From Stutzerimonas zhaodongensis (GTDB taxonomy: Bacteria; Pseudomonadota; Gammaproteobacteria; Pseudomonadales; Pseudomonadaceae), in assembly GCF_003696365.1 (NCBI RefSeq), contig NZ_RFFM01000003.1, positions 280,781 through 344,780 on the forward strand: a DNA stretch of 64,000 bases. Direction: 5' to 3'. Below, piece after piece: positions 38,418 through 48,351 of this stretch; positions within the stretch are counted from its first letter, which is position 1, and the number at the start of each line of letters is the position of its first letter. The translations under genes were made by a program, and so were the position numbers. The notes under the pieces were generated by a model. It was not told where the DNA came from, searched no databases, and was given only the letters and a program-made list of their open reading frames with translations.

Positions 38418-39599
38418 ATGCAAGACGTCGTTATCGTCGCAGCAACCCGTACCGCTATCGGTGCCTTTCAGGGCGCACTGGCCAACATCGCCGCGCCGGA
38501 CCTTGGGGCCGCCGTTATCAAACACCTGCTGGAACAGACCGGGCTGGACCCCGCCGAAGTCGACGAAGTCATCCTCGGGCAAGTCCTGACAGCCGGCTCC
38601 GGCCAAAACCCAGCCCGCCAGGCTTCGATCAAGGCGGGCCTGCCCCACGCGGTGCCCTCCTTCACCCTGAACAAGGTCTGCGGCTCGGGCCTCAAGGCGC
38701 TGCATCTGGCTACTCAAGCGATTCGCTGTGGCGATGCGGATGTGATCATCGCTGGCGGTCAGGAAAACATGAGCCTGGCGCCCTATGTACTGCCCAAAGC
38801 ACGAACCGGGCTGCGCATGGGCCACGCCGAACTGGTCGACAGCATGATCAGTGATGGTCTATGGGATGCCTTCAACGATTTCCACATGGGCATCACCGCC
38901 GAAAATCTGGTCGACAAATATGGGATCAGCCGCGAGGCACAGGACGCCTTCGCCGCGTCATCCCAACAGAAAGCGGTTGCTGCCATCGAGGCTGGTCGTT
39001 TCAAAGATGAGATCACACCGATCGAGATCCCTCAGCGCAAAGGCGAGCCGCTGCGCTTCGACACCGACGAGCAACCGCGTGCCGGCACCACAGCCGAGGC
39101 GTTGGCCAAACTCAAACCCGCTTTCAAGAAGGACGGCTCGGTCACTGCCGGCAATGCCTCCAGCCTCAACGATGGCGCCGCCGCGGTACTGCTGATGAGC
39201 GCAGACAAGGCCAAGGCCCTGGGCCTGCCTGTGTTGGCAACCATCAAGGCTTACGCCAACGCAGGCGTTGATCCGGCGGTCATGGGCATCGCACCGGTGT
39301 CGGCGACCCGCCGCTGCCTGGATAAAGCGGGTTGGTCGCTGAACGAGCTGGACCTGATCGAAGCCAATGAGGCTTTCGCCGCCCAGGCGCTGTCGGTCGG
39401 CCAGGAGTTGGGCTGGGATGCGGAGAAAGTCAACGTCAATGGCGGTGCCATCGCGCTCGGCCATCCCATCGGTGCGTCCGGTTGTCGGGTGCTGGTCACC
39501 CTGCTCCACGAAATGGTTCGTCGCGACGTGAAGAAGGGCCTGGCAACGCTGTGCATCGGCGGTGGCCAAGGCGTCGCCCTGGCCATCGAACGCAATTGA
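38418..39599 (+). CDS. atoB: Acetyl-CoA acetyltransferase
   Basis: 393 residues. Biosynthetic/degradative thiolase: nucleophile Cys in [22 protein letters not shown], His in GHPIGASGC and Cys in LCIGGGQG. It cleaves acetoacetyl-CoA to two acetyl-CoA. Preceded by an A-rich CACAACAACATCC leader of Crc/Hfq type; the ribosome site near the ATG (CTGGAGCCCGACT) is adequate. Different from PcaF in length and in the [13 protein letters not shown] region. Confidence 0.95.
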   Translation: MQDVVIVAATRTAIGAFQGALANIAAPDLGAAVIKHLLEQTGLDPAEVDEVILGQVLTAGSGQNPARQASIKAGLPHAVPSFTLNKVCGSGLKALHLATQAIRCGDADVIIAGGQENMSLAPYVLPKARTGLRMGHAELVDSMISDGLWDAFNDFHMGITAENLVDKYGISREAQDAFAASSQQKAVAAIEAGRFKDEITPIEIPQRKGEPLRFDTDEQPRAGTTAEALAKLKPAFKKDGSVTAGNASSLNDGAAAVLLMSADKAKALGLPVLATIKAYANAGVDPAVMGIAPVSATRRCLDKAGWSLNELDLIEANEAFAAQALSVGQELGWDAEKVNVNGGAIALGHPIGASGCRVLVTLLHEMVRRDVKKGLATLCIGGGQGVALAIERN

Positions 39600-39673
39600 A
39601 CTAACGCATCGGCTCATCAGTGGAGGGTTAACGCCGCAGCCAGGAAAGATCGCAACGATGTATAGATAAAATC

Positions 39674-39698
39674 GCGGCGCGCGCGATTCGCGCGCCGC
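39674..39698 (+). promoter_or_regulatory. GC-rich hairpin before atoE
   Basis: Ten-bp arm GCGGCGCGCG and its complement around a 5-nt loop, followed by CTATAAAAAAGAAG. It lies between atoB and atoE and could stall RNA decay or act as a partial terminator lowering atoE expression. No U-tract directly follows. Confidence 0.4.
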
Positions 39699-39733
39699 CT
39701 ATAAAAAAGAAGAACAACATAGGATCAACGACC

Positions 39734-41074
39734 ATGCTCAGCTCCGTTACCGCCTTGAGCGTAAAGCTCATTCAGCGATATCTACCCTCACCTTTCGTTT
39801 TCGCGATCATCCTCAGCCTCATCGTGCTGGTCGCCAGCATGCTGGTGACCGGCCAAGGCGTGCCCGCCATGGCCAAACATTGGGGGTCGGGTTTCTGGAA
39901 CCTGCTCACCTTCGCCATGCAAATGGCGCTGATATTGGTCACCGGGCATGCGCTGGCCAGCGCTCCGGCGATTCATCGGTTACTGGCAGGCCTTGCTCGC
40001 ACTGCGAGGACCCCAGGTCGCGCTGTGGTCATGGTGACCCTGGTCGCACTGGCCGGTTCGTGGATCAACTGGGGTTTCGGCCTGGTCATCGGTGCGGTGT
40101 TCGCCCGCGCCTTGGCCCGTGAAGTGAAAGGGGTCGACTATCCGCTGCTGGTCGCAGCGGCGTACTCAGGCTTTCTGATCTGGCACGGCGGGCTCTCCGG
40201 CTCCGTTCCATTGTCGCTGGCTACGGGCGGCGCGGATCTGGAGCGCATGACCGGCGGCGTGGTTACCACGGCCATCGGTGTTGGCGACACGCTGTTCACC
40301 ACCATGAACCTGACCATCATCGGGCTGCTGGTGATCGGCCTGCCGATCCTGAACTGGGCGATGCACCCGAAAGACCCCAAGGTCGCCGACCCCGCGCTGC
40401 TGCTTGATCCGGAACATGAACCGCTGCCGCGCAACACCCTGGCGCAGCGTATGGACGACAGCCGCATTCTCAACCTGATCATCGTGGCCCTGGGCGTGGT
40501 GTACTTCGGTTACTACTTTGCCGAGAACGGCTTCGCCCTGACCCTGAACATCGTCATCGGCCTGTTCCTGTTCATCGGTCTGGCGCTGCACGGTTCGCCC
40601 GAGCGCTACATGCGCGCGGTGCAGGATGGCATCGGCGGCATCAGCGGCATCGTCATCCAGTTCCCCTTCTACGCCGGGATCATGGGGATGATGGTCGGCG
40701 CCAACGCGGACGGGCTGTCATTGGGCCGGCAGGTCACCGACACCTTCATTGCCTGGTCGTCTGCCGATACCTTCCCGGTGCTCGCCTTTCTCAGCGCCGG
40801 CTTGGTCAACGTCTTCGTACCGTCCGGTGGCGGTCAATGGGCGGTGCAAGGCCCGATCATGCTGCCTGCAGGGCAAGCGCTTGGCGTGGCGCCAGCGGTA
40901 ACGGCCATGGCGATCGCCTGGGGTGATGCCTGGACCAACATGATCCAGCCATTCTGGGCGCTGCCGATCCTCGGCATCGTCGGCCTGGGAGCGCGCGACA
41001 TCATGGGCTACTGCCTGCTGATGCTGGTGTACTCAGGCATCGTCATTTCTGGCTGCCTGTACTTCTTTGGCTGA
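39734..41074 (+). CDS. atoE: Short-chain fatty acid transporter
   Basis: 446 residues, about ten to twelve membrane segments. AtoE-family features: MAKHWGSGFWNLLTFAMQMALILVTGHALA, GSWINWGFGLVIGAVFARALAREV, the conserved NVFVPSGGGQWAVQGPIMLPA and WGDAWTNMIQPFWALPILGI. Takes up acetoacetate or other short-chain acids. Last gene of the scoAB-atoB unit, after a hairpin and an A-rich AAAAAAGAAGAACAACA leader. Confidence 0.93.
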   Translation: MLSSVTALSVKLIQRYLPSPFVFAIILSLIVLVASMLVTGQGVPAMAKHWGSGFWNLLTFAMQMALILVTGHALASAPAIHRLLAGLARTARTPGRAVVMVTLVALAGSWINWGFGLVIGAVFARALAREVKGVDYPLLVAAAYSGFLIWHGGLSGSVPLSLATGGADLERMTGGVVTTAIGVGDTLFTTMNLTIIGLLVIGLPILNWAMHPKDPKVADPALLLDPEHEPLPRNTLAQRMDDSRILNLIIVALGVVYFGYYFAENGFALTLNIVIGLFLFIGLALHGSPERYMRAVQDGIGGISGIVIQFPFYAGIMGMMVGANADGLSLGRQVTDTFIAWSSADTFPVLAFLSAGLVNVFVPSGGGQWAVQGPIMLPAGQALGVAPAVTAMAIAWGDAWTNMIQPFWALPILGIVGLGARDIMGYCLLMLVYSGIVISGCLYFFG

Positions 41075-41127
41075 CGCGGAGTCCGGTAGGCTGGATGGCG
41101 CTTTTTACATTCACCGTCACTCCGTTC

Positions 41128-41160
41128 GGTGGATCAGTGATCAGTGAAGCGTGATCCACC
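41128..41160. repeat. Inverted repeat GGTGGATCA...TGATCCACC
   Basis: Nine-bp perfect arms with a 15-nt loop, after atoE. The AAGCGTGATCCACCC form looks like a dispersed intergenic repeat. Confidence 0.5.
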
Positions 41161-41266
41161 CTGAGATTGCGCGGCAGGGTGCTTTCTCTGTCGCGCTTTG
41201 AAGGGCTGCCTCTACTCCTTCGCCTAATAAAGACCGGCACTTCAAAAAGCTGGCCTGCACTAATGG

Positions 41267-41290
41267 AAAACCCCGCAAATGCGGGGTTTT
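41267..41290. terminator. Bidirectional terminator between atoE and the sCache chemoreceptor gene
   Basis: AAAACCCCGC, loop AAAT, GCGGGGTTTT followed by TTCATG. A and T runs on both sides allow use from either strand. Confidence 0.9.
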
Positions 41291-41332
41291 TTCATGAAAC
41301 CAACTTGAGCTATCTGGCGAGATAGAGCCGCA

Positions 41333-43015
41333 TCAGATGCGGAACTGACGAACCAGCGCACCGAGGCGGTCGCCCACACTAGCCAAGTTGCGTGCGGTCT
41401 GCGCACCCTGCTGGGTTTCCACCGCGACGTTCTCTACCGCGTTGGCGATCTGGTGAACGCTACGGTTGATCTCTTCGGCAACGGCGGTCTGCTCTTCGGC
41501 GGCGCTGGCGATCTGGGCGTTCATGCCGTTGATGGTCGCGATCAGATGAGAGATCGCATCCAGCGATGCACCGGCCTGATTGGCCTGCGCGCTGCTGGCA
41601 TCGCCCGCTTCGCTGGAACGGCTCATGGCTGCTACAGCCTGCTGTGTGCCGGTCTGCAGGCGATCAATCATGCCCTGGATTTCCTGAGTACTCTTCTGCG
41701 TGCGGCTGGCCAGAGCCCGTACTTCGTCCGCTACCACCGCAAAGCCCCGACCGGCTTCACCCGCACGGGCCGCTTCAATGGCGGCGTTGAGTGCCAGCAG
41801 GTTGGTCTGCTCGGCAATCGAGCGAATCACATCCAGCACACCGACGATGGCGCGAACATCCTGCTGGAGAGAATCCAGCGAGGTGCCGCTGCTACGGATT
41901 TCTTCAACCAGCGAGTGAATCTGACGGATGCTGGAATCGACCACCGCCTTGGCCTGCTGGCCTTCCTGATCGGTCTTCTGGGCCGCTTCGGCCGCACCCT
42001 GGGCGCTATGGGCCACTTCCTGCGCCGCAGCGGACATTTCGTTGATGGCGGTGGCGACCTGATCGGTTTCCTGCCTTTGGGTTTCCATCGCTTTTTCAGA
42101 GCGCTGGGCCTGGGAAGCCACCTCGGCGACCATGCCGGTCAACTGGCCGGTCATTTCGGCGACCTGAGTCACCATGGTGTGGATCTTGCCAACGAAGCGG
42201 TTGAAGGAGCCAGCCAGCTGGCCTAGTTCATCCCTGCCATGCTCCGGCAAACGATGTGTGAGGTTGCCATCGCCGGCGGCGATTTCGTCCAGCTGGTCCT
42301 TGATGACCTGAATCGGGCGAACGATAGAGTTGCTTACCACTACACCGGCAATGCCAAGCCCAACGAGCAACACAGCGGCGATTACCAGAATGCTGGTGAG
42401 AATGGACTGCACGCGCTCCTCGATGTCCGCCCGGACTCCATCGAGTGCCAGTTCGATGCCATCCAGGTTGATGGCAGTACCCAGAGCCATGTCCCACTTG
42501 GGCAGGTAATAGCTGTAGGCAAGCTTGGGCACCTGAACCTTGTCGTTGCTTGGCAGGGGCGATGAGTAATTGACGTAGTAGGTGTTGTTCTTCGCGACCG
42601 CAACCAGCTCACGGTTGATATAGACGCCATTGGAATCGCGACGATCATTCAGATTGGAGCCGACATCGACCGGGCTGTCGCCACGGAAGAGGCGAACCAC
42701 ATTCGAATCATGTCCGAAAAAGTAGCCGTCTTTGCCGAACTTGATCTTGGAGAGAATGGCGATGGCTTGCGCGCGGCTGGCCATGTCGCCTTGAGCGGCG
42801 GGCTCGTAAAGGTGAGCGACGCTGCTGATGCCGATACGGATGTAATCCTCAAGCCGTGCACGGCTGTCCTGGATCATCCGCTCGCGGGTATCAGCGACTT
42901 CTTCCTCGGCCATTCCGTTAAGAATTTTTGCCACCGCTCCGCTGAGCACCAGCGCGAACAAGGCAACGGGTATCAGTGCCAACAGCAGCACTTTGAGTTT
43001 CAAGGTCATACGCAT
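41333..43015 (-). CDS. Methyl-accepting chemotaxis protein with single Cache sensor
   Basis: 560 residues. Helix 1 about 8-28, periplasmic sCache_2 domain about 40-185 ([59 protein letters not shown]), helix 2 about 205-228, HAMP, signalling tip [33 protein letters not shown]. sCache_2 receptors of Pseudomonas (for example McpP) sense acetate, pyruvate, propionate or lactate, which would suit its place behind the short-chain acid transporter. FliA-type promoter upstream. Confidence 0.93.
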   Translation of the reverse strand: MRMTLKLKVLLLALIPVALFALVLSGAVAKILNGMAEEEVADTRERMIQDSRARLEDYIRIGISSVAHLYEPAAQGDMASRAQAIAILSKIKFGKDGYFFGHDSNVVRLFRGDSPVDVGSNLNDRRDSNGVYINRELVAVAKNNTYYVNYSSPLPSNDKVQVPKLAYSYYLPKWDMALGTAINLDGIELALDGVRADIEERVQSILTSILVIAAVLLVGLGIAGVVVSNSIVRPIQVIKDQLDEIAAGDGNLTHRLPEHGRDELGQLAGSFNRFVGKIHTMVTQVAEMTGQLTGMVAEVASQAQRSEKAMETQRQETDQVATAINEMSAAAQEVAHSAQGAAEAAQKTDQEGQQAKAVVDSSIRQIHSLVEEIRSSGTSLDSLQQDVRAIVGVLDVIRSIAEQTNLLALNAAIEAARAGEAGRGFAVVADEVRALASRTQKSTQEIQGMIDRLQTGTQQAVAAMSRSSEAGDASSAQANQAGASLDAISHLIATINGMNAQIASAAEEQTAVAEEINRSVHQIANAVENVAVETQQGAQTARNLASVGDRLGALVRQFRI

Positions 43016-43489
43016 GGTGGATCTCGAGTGAGTTGTTGGTACTCACGGGTCATCGGCTGACCGTCCGGATACTTCAATGCTCAATCTCGGGAATGACGAC
43101 CGGTTCCAACTTCGGCGCTGACGTGAGGTTGCTGACTCTGAGTTGGAATAAAGACCAATCTTTACCGAGCATGCTTGCTCTCAGCCCAGCCTGACCGCTC
43201 GTCGCAATTTATGTAAGCCACACCGAACGGGCACTCTATCTCCGCCGTTTCGCTTGTTTTCGGCGCCATATCCACTCGTCTGAACGGAGATATCGGCCAG
43301 TTCACCTTCGCAACTTTTTATTTCAGACTTGAGTCGCAGTTAACAGACAGAGCTAAGCATCCATGAATTGAAAGGAATTAGACCTGCTGCGGCGTCATCC
43401 TCGTGTGAGCCGGAAATGAAGGAATTCGACAAGCGTCGCAGTAGCTTTCTAGTGCGGTGTGGTGGGTCTTCAGGGATAGGGAAAGGACG
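43016..43489. other. Divergent region, chemoreceptor / MBOAT operon
   Basis: 474 bp without a gene. The left part carries the FliA-like promoter. The stretch 43100-43380 is unusually AT-rich for the flanks and presumably includes the MBOAT operon promoter, which I cannot place. Confidence 0.4.
43051..43076 (-). promoter_or_regulatory. FliA (sigma-28)-like promoter
   Basis: On the minus strand TGAAG, 14 bp, GCCGATG, the same spacing as the site at 26826-26851. It lies 36 bp upstream of the chemoreceptor start. Confidence 0.5.
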
Positions 43490-45028
43490 ATGCTCTTCAA
43501 CTCCGTGATCTTTATCGCCGGATTTCTTCCGGTGGTTCTATTTGGCTTCATCATTCTCGCGGGCACCGGAAGGCAACGATACGCAGCAATCTGGCTGACG
43601 CTCGCCTCGCTGGTTTTCTACGGATGGTGGAACCCCGCCTACGTACCCTTGCTGGTCGGCAGCATGGTCGCGAACTACCTCATCGGCGGCTATCTGATGC
43701 GCCGCCCTTCGCGATTGCTGCTGATACTCGGTGTCGCGGCAAACGTCGCCTTGCTCGGGTACTACAAGTACACGGGCTTTCTCTTCGGCTCGCTCGATAG
43801 CCTGTTAGGGCTGGGTTGGTCAGTGGGCGACATCATCCTGCCCCTGGCGATCTCGTTCTTCACCTTTCAGCAGGTCGCCTATCTGGTGGATGCCCACGAT
43901 GGCGAAGTGAGCGAGCACGACTTCGTCAATTACTGCCTGTTCATCAGTTTCTTCCCGCAGTTGATCGCCGGGCCTATCACTCACCACGGCGAAATGCTCA
44001 AGCAGTTCAAGGATGGCAGCACATTTCGGCCGCGCATCGACAACATCTCGTTGGGCATTACCGTGTTCGTGCTGGGGCTGTTCAAGAAGGTGATCATCGC
44101 CGACCCGCTGGGGGCCAATGCCTCACCGATCTTCGCGGTCGCGGCCGACGGCACCGTGCCCGCGCTTTACGACGCATGGTTTGGCGCCCTGACCTACACG
44201 CTGCAAATCTACTTCGACTTTTCCGGCTACAGCGACATGGCCATCGGGCTGGGCCTTATGTTTGGTCTGCGACTACCAGTCAACTTCAACAGCCCATTCA
44301 AGGCGCATAACGTCATCGACTACTGGTCACGCTGGCACATGACGCTGACGCGCTTTCTCACCGCCTACATCTATAACCCAATCGTCATGCGCATCACGCG
44401 GTCACGGATGGCTGCAGGCAAGCCGATGCCGCGGCGAGGCAAGATGAGCCTCGGCACCTTCGCTGTTCTGGTGGCCTATCCAACGGTGCTGACCATGTTC
44501 ATCTCCGGCGTCTGGCATGGCGCAGGGTGGCAATTCGTGGTGTTCGGCCTGCTGCATGGTTTCTATCTGGTGGTCGCACATGGGTTTCGCGCCTACAAGG
44601 CCCGCCGTGGTTTGCCGCTGGACAGCAACAAACTTGTGCATCACTGCGGGGCCGTCCTGCTGACATTTCTTTGCGTGGTCGTGGCAATGGTGTTCTTCCG
44701 CGCCGAGAGCGTGACCGCAGCGATGGCCATGCTGTCAGGCATGGTCGGCCTGAGCGAGCAGACCACCAAGTTCGACAAGTCCGACTTCCTCACCATTGCC
44801 CTGCTGCTCGCATTCGTCTGGCTGATGCCCAACGTGCAGCAATGGATCACCCGCTTTCAAACCGCCCTTGACGCAAGACCAGAGCAAAGCTGGCTGCTGC
44901 GCTGGTTTCCCGTCTTCTCGTGGAGCCCGACCCCGGTCATTGGTGTCGCGATTGGTGTACTTGGGTTCTTTGCGCTGGCGGTGGCGTTCTCCGTGGCGCC
45001 AACCGAGTTTCTCTACTTCCAGTTCTAA
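43490..45028 (+). CDS. MBOAT O-acyltransferase (AlgI/DltB-like)
   Basis: 512 residues from the ATG at 43490 (GAAAGGACG upstream), with about 11 membrane segments. Family marks: SLVFYGWWNPAYVPLLVGSMVANYLIG, ILPLAISFFTFQQVAYLVD, ISFFPQLIAGPI, the WSRWHMTLTRFL motif, and SGVWHGAGWQFVVFGLLHG with the catalytic His. Such proteins pass an acyl group from the cytoplasm to an acceptor outside the inner membrane (alginate acetylation, teichoic-acid D-alanylation). Here it is followed by FkbH, an acyl carrier protein and an SGNH protein, so its donor is probably the carrier-bound group made by FkbH. Confidence 0.93.
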   Translation: MLFNSVIFIAGFLPVVLFGFIILAGTGRQRYAAIWLTLASLVFYGWWNPAYVPLLVGSMVANYLIGGYLMRRPSRLLLILGVAANVALLGYYKYTGFLFGSLDSLLGLGWSVGDIILPLAISFFTFQQVAYLVDAHDGEVSEHDFVNYCLFISFFPQLIAGPITHHGEMLKQFKDGSTFRPRIDNISLGITVFVLGLFKKVIIADPLGANASPIFAVAADGTVPALYDAWFGALTYTLQIYFDFSGYSDMAIGLGLMFGLRLPVNFNSPFKAHNVIDYWSRWHMTLTRFLTAYIYNPIVMRITRSRMAAGKPMPRRGKMSLGTFAVLVAYPTVLTMFISGVWHGAGWQFVVFGLLHGFYLVVAHGFRAYKARRGLPLDSNKLVHHCGAVLLTFLCVVVAMVFFRAESVTAAMAMLSGMVGLSEQTTKFDKSDFLTIALLLAFVWLMPNVQQWITRFQTALDARPEQSWLLRWFPVFSWSPTPVIGVAIGVLGFFALAVAFSVAPTEFLYFQF

Positions 45029-45049
45029 ACGACAAGGAGTGAATGGCTA

Positions 45050-46969
45050 ATGGATCAGCTTCTCTGGCTGGCTCAACATCCGGACCTCGGCGCTGCCATC
45101 GGTGAAGCAAAGCGCGTCGCCGACCCGGTCGAACGATTGACCGAAGCCGCGAGGCTGGCTGGCTTTCGTCGCGACTTCACTCAGACCGCGCGGCTTGATC
45201 GGCTCGCAACCGATGGCCTGCGTGCCGTGACACAGGGCGATGCGAGCGTGCCCGGCCTGCGCCCGCTGCGTATCGCCTTGCTCGCTTCCCATACGGTCGA
45301 TCACCTTGTACCCGCCATCCGCGTCGCCGGGCTTCAACGGGGCTTGGCGATCTGCGCATACGTTGCCCCATATGGAATGTACCGTCAGGCATTGCTGATG
45401 GAAGACGCAGCCCTCAACGACTTTGGCCCACAGCTGATCGTGCTGGCCCTGGACGCCCGCGATGCGCCGCTGCAATTGCCGCTGGAAGCATCGCTGGACC
45501 AGGTGGACGCCGCGATCGCCGAGCGAGTCGATGAATTACGCCTGCTCTGGCGCCGTGCCCGCGAGCGTCACGCTGCGCAGGTGGTGCAGCAGACCATCGT
45601 CCCTGCTGATCCGCCCCTCTTCGGCTCCTTCGACGCGCTTGTCCCAGCCGCGCCCTATGCCGTGATTGATCGCCTCAACGCAGCCATACGCGCCGCGGCG
45701 CGGGAAGACGGCGTCCTACTGATGGACCTCGCTTGGGAAGCGGCGCGCAGCAGCTACGGTGACGGGCTGGCTGAACCGCTGCGCTGGCATCAGGCCAAGC
45801 AGCTGGTGAGCCCGAACCTCGCACCGCTGTATGGCGACCAACTAGCCCGGATCGTGGCGGCAAGCGTCGGCCTGTCACGCAAATGCCTGGTGCTGGATCT
45901 GGACAACACGCTGTGGGGCGGTGTCATCGGCGACGATGGCATTGACGGCATCCACCTCGGCCAAGGTTCGCCAAGCGGTGAAGCCTTTCTCGCCTTTCAG
46001 CGTTACGCGGCACAGCTGGCCCGGCGCGGAATCATCCTGGCGGTGTGCAGCAAGAACGATATGAGCGTCGCAGAAGCGGCTTTCGAGCACCCCGAAATGG
46101 CGCTCAAGCGCAGCGATATCGCCGCATTCGTCGCCAACTGGGAAGACAAGGCCGGCAACCTGCGGCGCATCGCCTCGATGCTGGATATTGGCCTGGACAG
46201 CCTGGTATTCGTCGACGACAACCCGGCCGAGCGCGACATCGTTCGTCGCGAACTACCCGAAGTCGCAGTGCCGGAATTGCCGGATGACGTGGCCGACTAC
46301 CCGGCCCGCGTCGCTGCTGCAGGCTTTTTCGAGGCCGTCTCCTTTACGTCGGATGACGCCAGCCGCGGTCGCAACTACGCGCTGAACGCTGAACGCAAGG
46401 CCGCGATGGGTCAGTCCACTGACATGGAAGGCTATTTGCGCGGGCTGGAAATGGTGATGACCGCAACGCCCATCGGCGCCTCCGAACTTGCGCGCAGCAC
46501 ACAGCTGATCAACAAGACCAACCAGTTCAATCTCACTACGCGCCGCTACAGCGAGGCAGAAGTCGAGCGCATTGCCAGCGACCCGCGCTCCGTGGCCTTG
46601 GCTATCCGCCTGGCCGACAAGTTCGGTGACAACGGCCTGATCAGCGTCGTCCTGGCGCGCCCGGACAGCGCCTTCGCTGACGACGAGTTGCTGATCGACA
46701 GCTGGTTGATGAGCTGTCGCGTGCTGGGCCGCCAGGTCGAAGAAGCGGTCCTCGAAGTCATCACCAGGGCTGCAATCGCAGCAGGCTACAACGCCCTCAT
46801 CGGCGAGTACGGCCCCACCGAACGCAACGGCATGGTCGCTGAGCATTTCCCGCGATTGGGCTTTACCCAACACCAGATTCCGGCAGGCGCGCCCAGCGAC
46901 GCGACCTTCTGGCGTCTGGACCTCACACACGACACCCCTTCCCGCCACTTCATCGAGGTAAAAGCATGA
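45050..46969 (+). CDS. FkbH-like HAD-IIIC protein, acyl-carrier loading enzyme
   Basis: 639 residues. N-terminal SGNH-like region (about 70-270), HAD-IIIC domain with LVLDLDNTLWGGVIGDDG (DxDxT, about 282-298), CSKNDMSVAEAAFEHP and FVDDNPAERDIVR, then a C-terminal GNAT-like region (about 480-635, LADKFGDNGLISVVLARP). Known FkbH-type enzymes take 1,3-bisphosphoglycerate, remove phosphate and load a glyceryl group onto a carrier protein. The carrier gene overlaps its stop codon (ATGA). Role here, supplying glyceryl-carrier to the MBOAT, is inference; other hydroxyacyl donors are possible. Confidence 0.9.
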   Translation: MDQLLWLAQHPDLGAAIGEAKRVADPVERLTEAARLAGFRRDFTQTARLDRLATDGLRAVTQGDASVPGLRPLRIALLASHTVDHLVPAIRVAGLQRGLAICAYVAPYGMYRQALLMEDAALNDFGPQLIVLALDARDAPLQLPLEASLDQVDAAIAERVDELRLLWRRARERHAAQVVQQTIVPADPPLFGSFDALVPAAPYAVIDRLNAAIRAAAREDGVLLMDLAWEAARSSYGDGLAEPLRWHQAKQLVSPNLAPLYGDQLARIVAASVGLSRKCLVLDLDNTLWGGVIGDDGIDGIHLGQGSPSGEAFLAFQRYAAQLARRGIILAVCSKNDMSVAEAAFEHPEMALKRSDIAAFVANWEDKAGNLRRIASMLDIGLDSLVFVDDNPAERDIVRRELPEVAVPELPDDVADYPARVAAAGFFEAVSFTSDDASRGRNYALNAERKAAMGQSTDMEGYLRGLEMVMTATPIGASELARSTQLINKTNQFNLTTRRYSEAEVERIASDPRSVALAIRLADKFGDNGLISVVLARPDSAFADDELLIDSWLMSCRVLGRQVEEAVLEVITRAAIAAGYNALIGEYGPTERNGMVAEHFPRLGFTQHQIPAGAPSDATFWRLDLTHDTPSRHFIEVKA

Positions 46970-47214
46970 CCGAGGCAGACGCACTCAAGGAACTCACGGC
47001 GGTTTTTCACGATGTGTTCGACGACGACAGCATCGTGCTCTCCCCGGAGATGACCGCTAACGACATCGACGGCTGGGATAGCCAGACCCACGTCATGCTC
47101 ACGGTGGCGGCGGAGCAGCGCTTCGGCATCAAGTTCAAGACGGCCGAACTGGAATCGCTGCGTAATGTCGGCCACTTCGCCCAGGTCATCAGCGCCAAAC
47201 TCGAAGGAAAATAA
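46966..47214 (+). CDS. Acyl carrier protein
   Basis: 82 residues, acidic, four-helix pattern. The phosphopantetheine Ser is in GWDSQTHV; the usual Leu of DSL is Gln, as in carriers that partner FkbH or Dlt-type systems rather than fatty-acid synthase. Start overlaps the FkbH stop (ATGA); the next gene starts 2 bp after its stop. Carries the activated acyl group for the MBOAT. Confidence 0.93.
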   Translation: MTEADALKELTAVFHDVFDDDSIVLSPEMTANDIDGWDSQTHVMLTVAAEQRFGIKFKTAELESLRNVGHFAQVISAKLEGK

Positions 47215-47216
47215 TC

Positions 47217-48284
47217 ATGGTCCATGCCGCCGATTTCCCGAAGGACGGGAGCGCCACCGATAACAGGAAAGACACCACGGCCAGCGCGCCGGGTAAGGTG
47301 CGGTCGCGGTATCTGATCTCCTTTTTCGCAGGGCTTACCGGCGCACTGATGCTGTTTTGCGCGACCCTGTTCGGACTGGACCGAACAGGCAACCTGCCGC
47401 CGCCTGCCTTTTCCAACAATCTGTGCGTAGACGAGAAACTCAACTTCTTGCGGGACAACCCGATCCAGTCGCCCAACCTGCTGGTGATCGGCTCGTCGGT
47501 CGCTTGGCGGCACGTAGACAGCCAGATCCTCGCCAGTGCATTGCCGGAGATTCGCCCCATGAACGGCGCGTTTTGCGGGCTGTTCGCCAATCAGTCGACC
47601 TATGTCGGGCACTGGTTGCTGGACCGCGCGCCAAGCATTCGCAGCGTGGTGATGATCGCCGATCCACAGGATTTCGCCGGCTGCTGGCGCGTGCCTGCCG
47701 CTGTATTCAACCGCGAGCATGTGGACCCTTACGTGTACGAGGGTGACGCGCGCTGGGGTTATTACATGCGCTACTTCTCGCCCAAATCCCTGGCGCGCAA
47801 TGCATTGACCGTCAAAGCGCAACGCGCTGGCCAGATCGAATGGGACCCACTGGTGTTCAACCGTTACGGCGACGGCCCCCTGATCACCAATAACACCCGC
47901 AAATTGCTCTACGGCCGGCCCGACCCACTGGATCGCAGCTGCTTCGCAGCCCTGCGGGACATGGGCGCGCGCTTGGCGCAGGAAGGCCGCCAGCTGATGG
48001 TCGTCTCCACCCCGCTGCACCCGGACTGGAAGGAAAAGTACGACCCGGACGGCACCTTTATGGCCGATTTCGACAAACGCATCGCCGACGCCCTGAATGT
48101 GCACGGCGGCACCTATTGGAACGCCGACAAGGATTGGCACACACCGACGCACTCCTTCGTCGATGCCGTGCACATGCGATGGTCCGCCGTGCAGGATTTC
48201 ACCGTCGCCCTGGCCGAACAGATCAGCAATGCCGCGACCGGCCCGACCAAACCGCCAGGGCTGGAAACGGCAGCCCTGCGCTGA
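47217..48284 (+). CDS. Membrane-anchored SGNH-like protein
   Basis: 355 residues. One N-terminal membrane helix (about 32-52, YLISFFAGLTGALMLFCATLFGL), then an exported domain. LLVIGSSVAWRHVDSQIL looks like SGNH block I with the nucleophile Ser, and DAVHMRWSAVQDF supplies a D-x-x-H pair near the C-terminus. Position and topology match the DltD or AlgX/AlgJ-type partners of MBOATs that complete acyl transfer outside the cell membrane. Last gene of the four-gene unit; a terminator follows 17 bp later. Family assignment is by motif only. Confidence 0.75.
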   Translation: MVHAADFPKDGSATDNRKDTTASAPGKVRSRYLISFFAGLTGALMLFCATLFGLDRTGNLPPPAFSNNLCVDEKLNFLRDNPIQSPNLLVIGSSVAWRHVDSQILASALPEIRPMNGAFCGLFANQSTYVGHWLLDRAPSIRSVVMIADPQDFAGCWRVPAAVFNREHVDPYVYEGDARWGYYMRYFSPKSLARNALTVKAQRAGQIEWDPLVFNRYGDGPLITNNTRKLLYGRPDPLDRSCFAALRDMGARLAQEGRQLMVVSTPLHPDWKEKYDPDGTFMADFDKRIADALNVHGGTYWNADKDWHTPTHSFVDAVHMRWSAVQDFTVALAEQISNAATGPTKPPGLETAALR

Positions 48285-48301
48285 CCTCCTTGTCGATAAA
48301 A

Positions 48302-48336
48302 AAAGCCCGGCGACCTCGAACAGGCGACCGGGCTTT
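48302..48336. terminator. Bidirectional terminator between the MBOAT operon and fahA
   Basis: AAAGCCCGG (48302-48310) and CCGGGCTTT (48328-48336), with an A-run before and GTCGTT after. Serves both converging units. Confidence 0.8.
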
Positions 48337-48351
48337 GTCGTTACGGGCAAC

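Noticed and set aside
47007..48350. 447-codon minus-strand frame opposite the ACP and SGNH genes
   Set aside because: Spans two well-supported genes, low-complexity composition typical of high-GC antisense frames.
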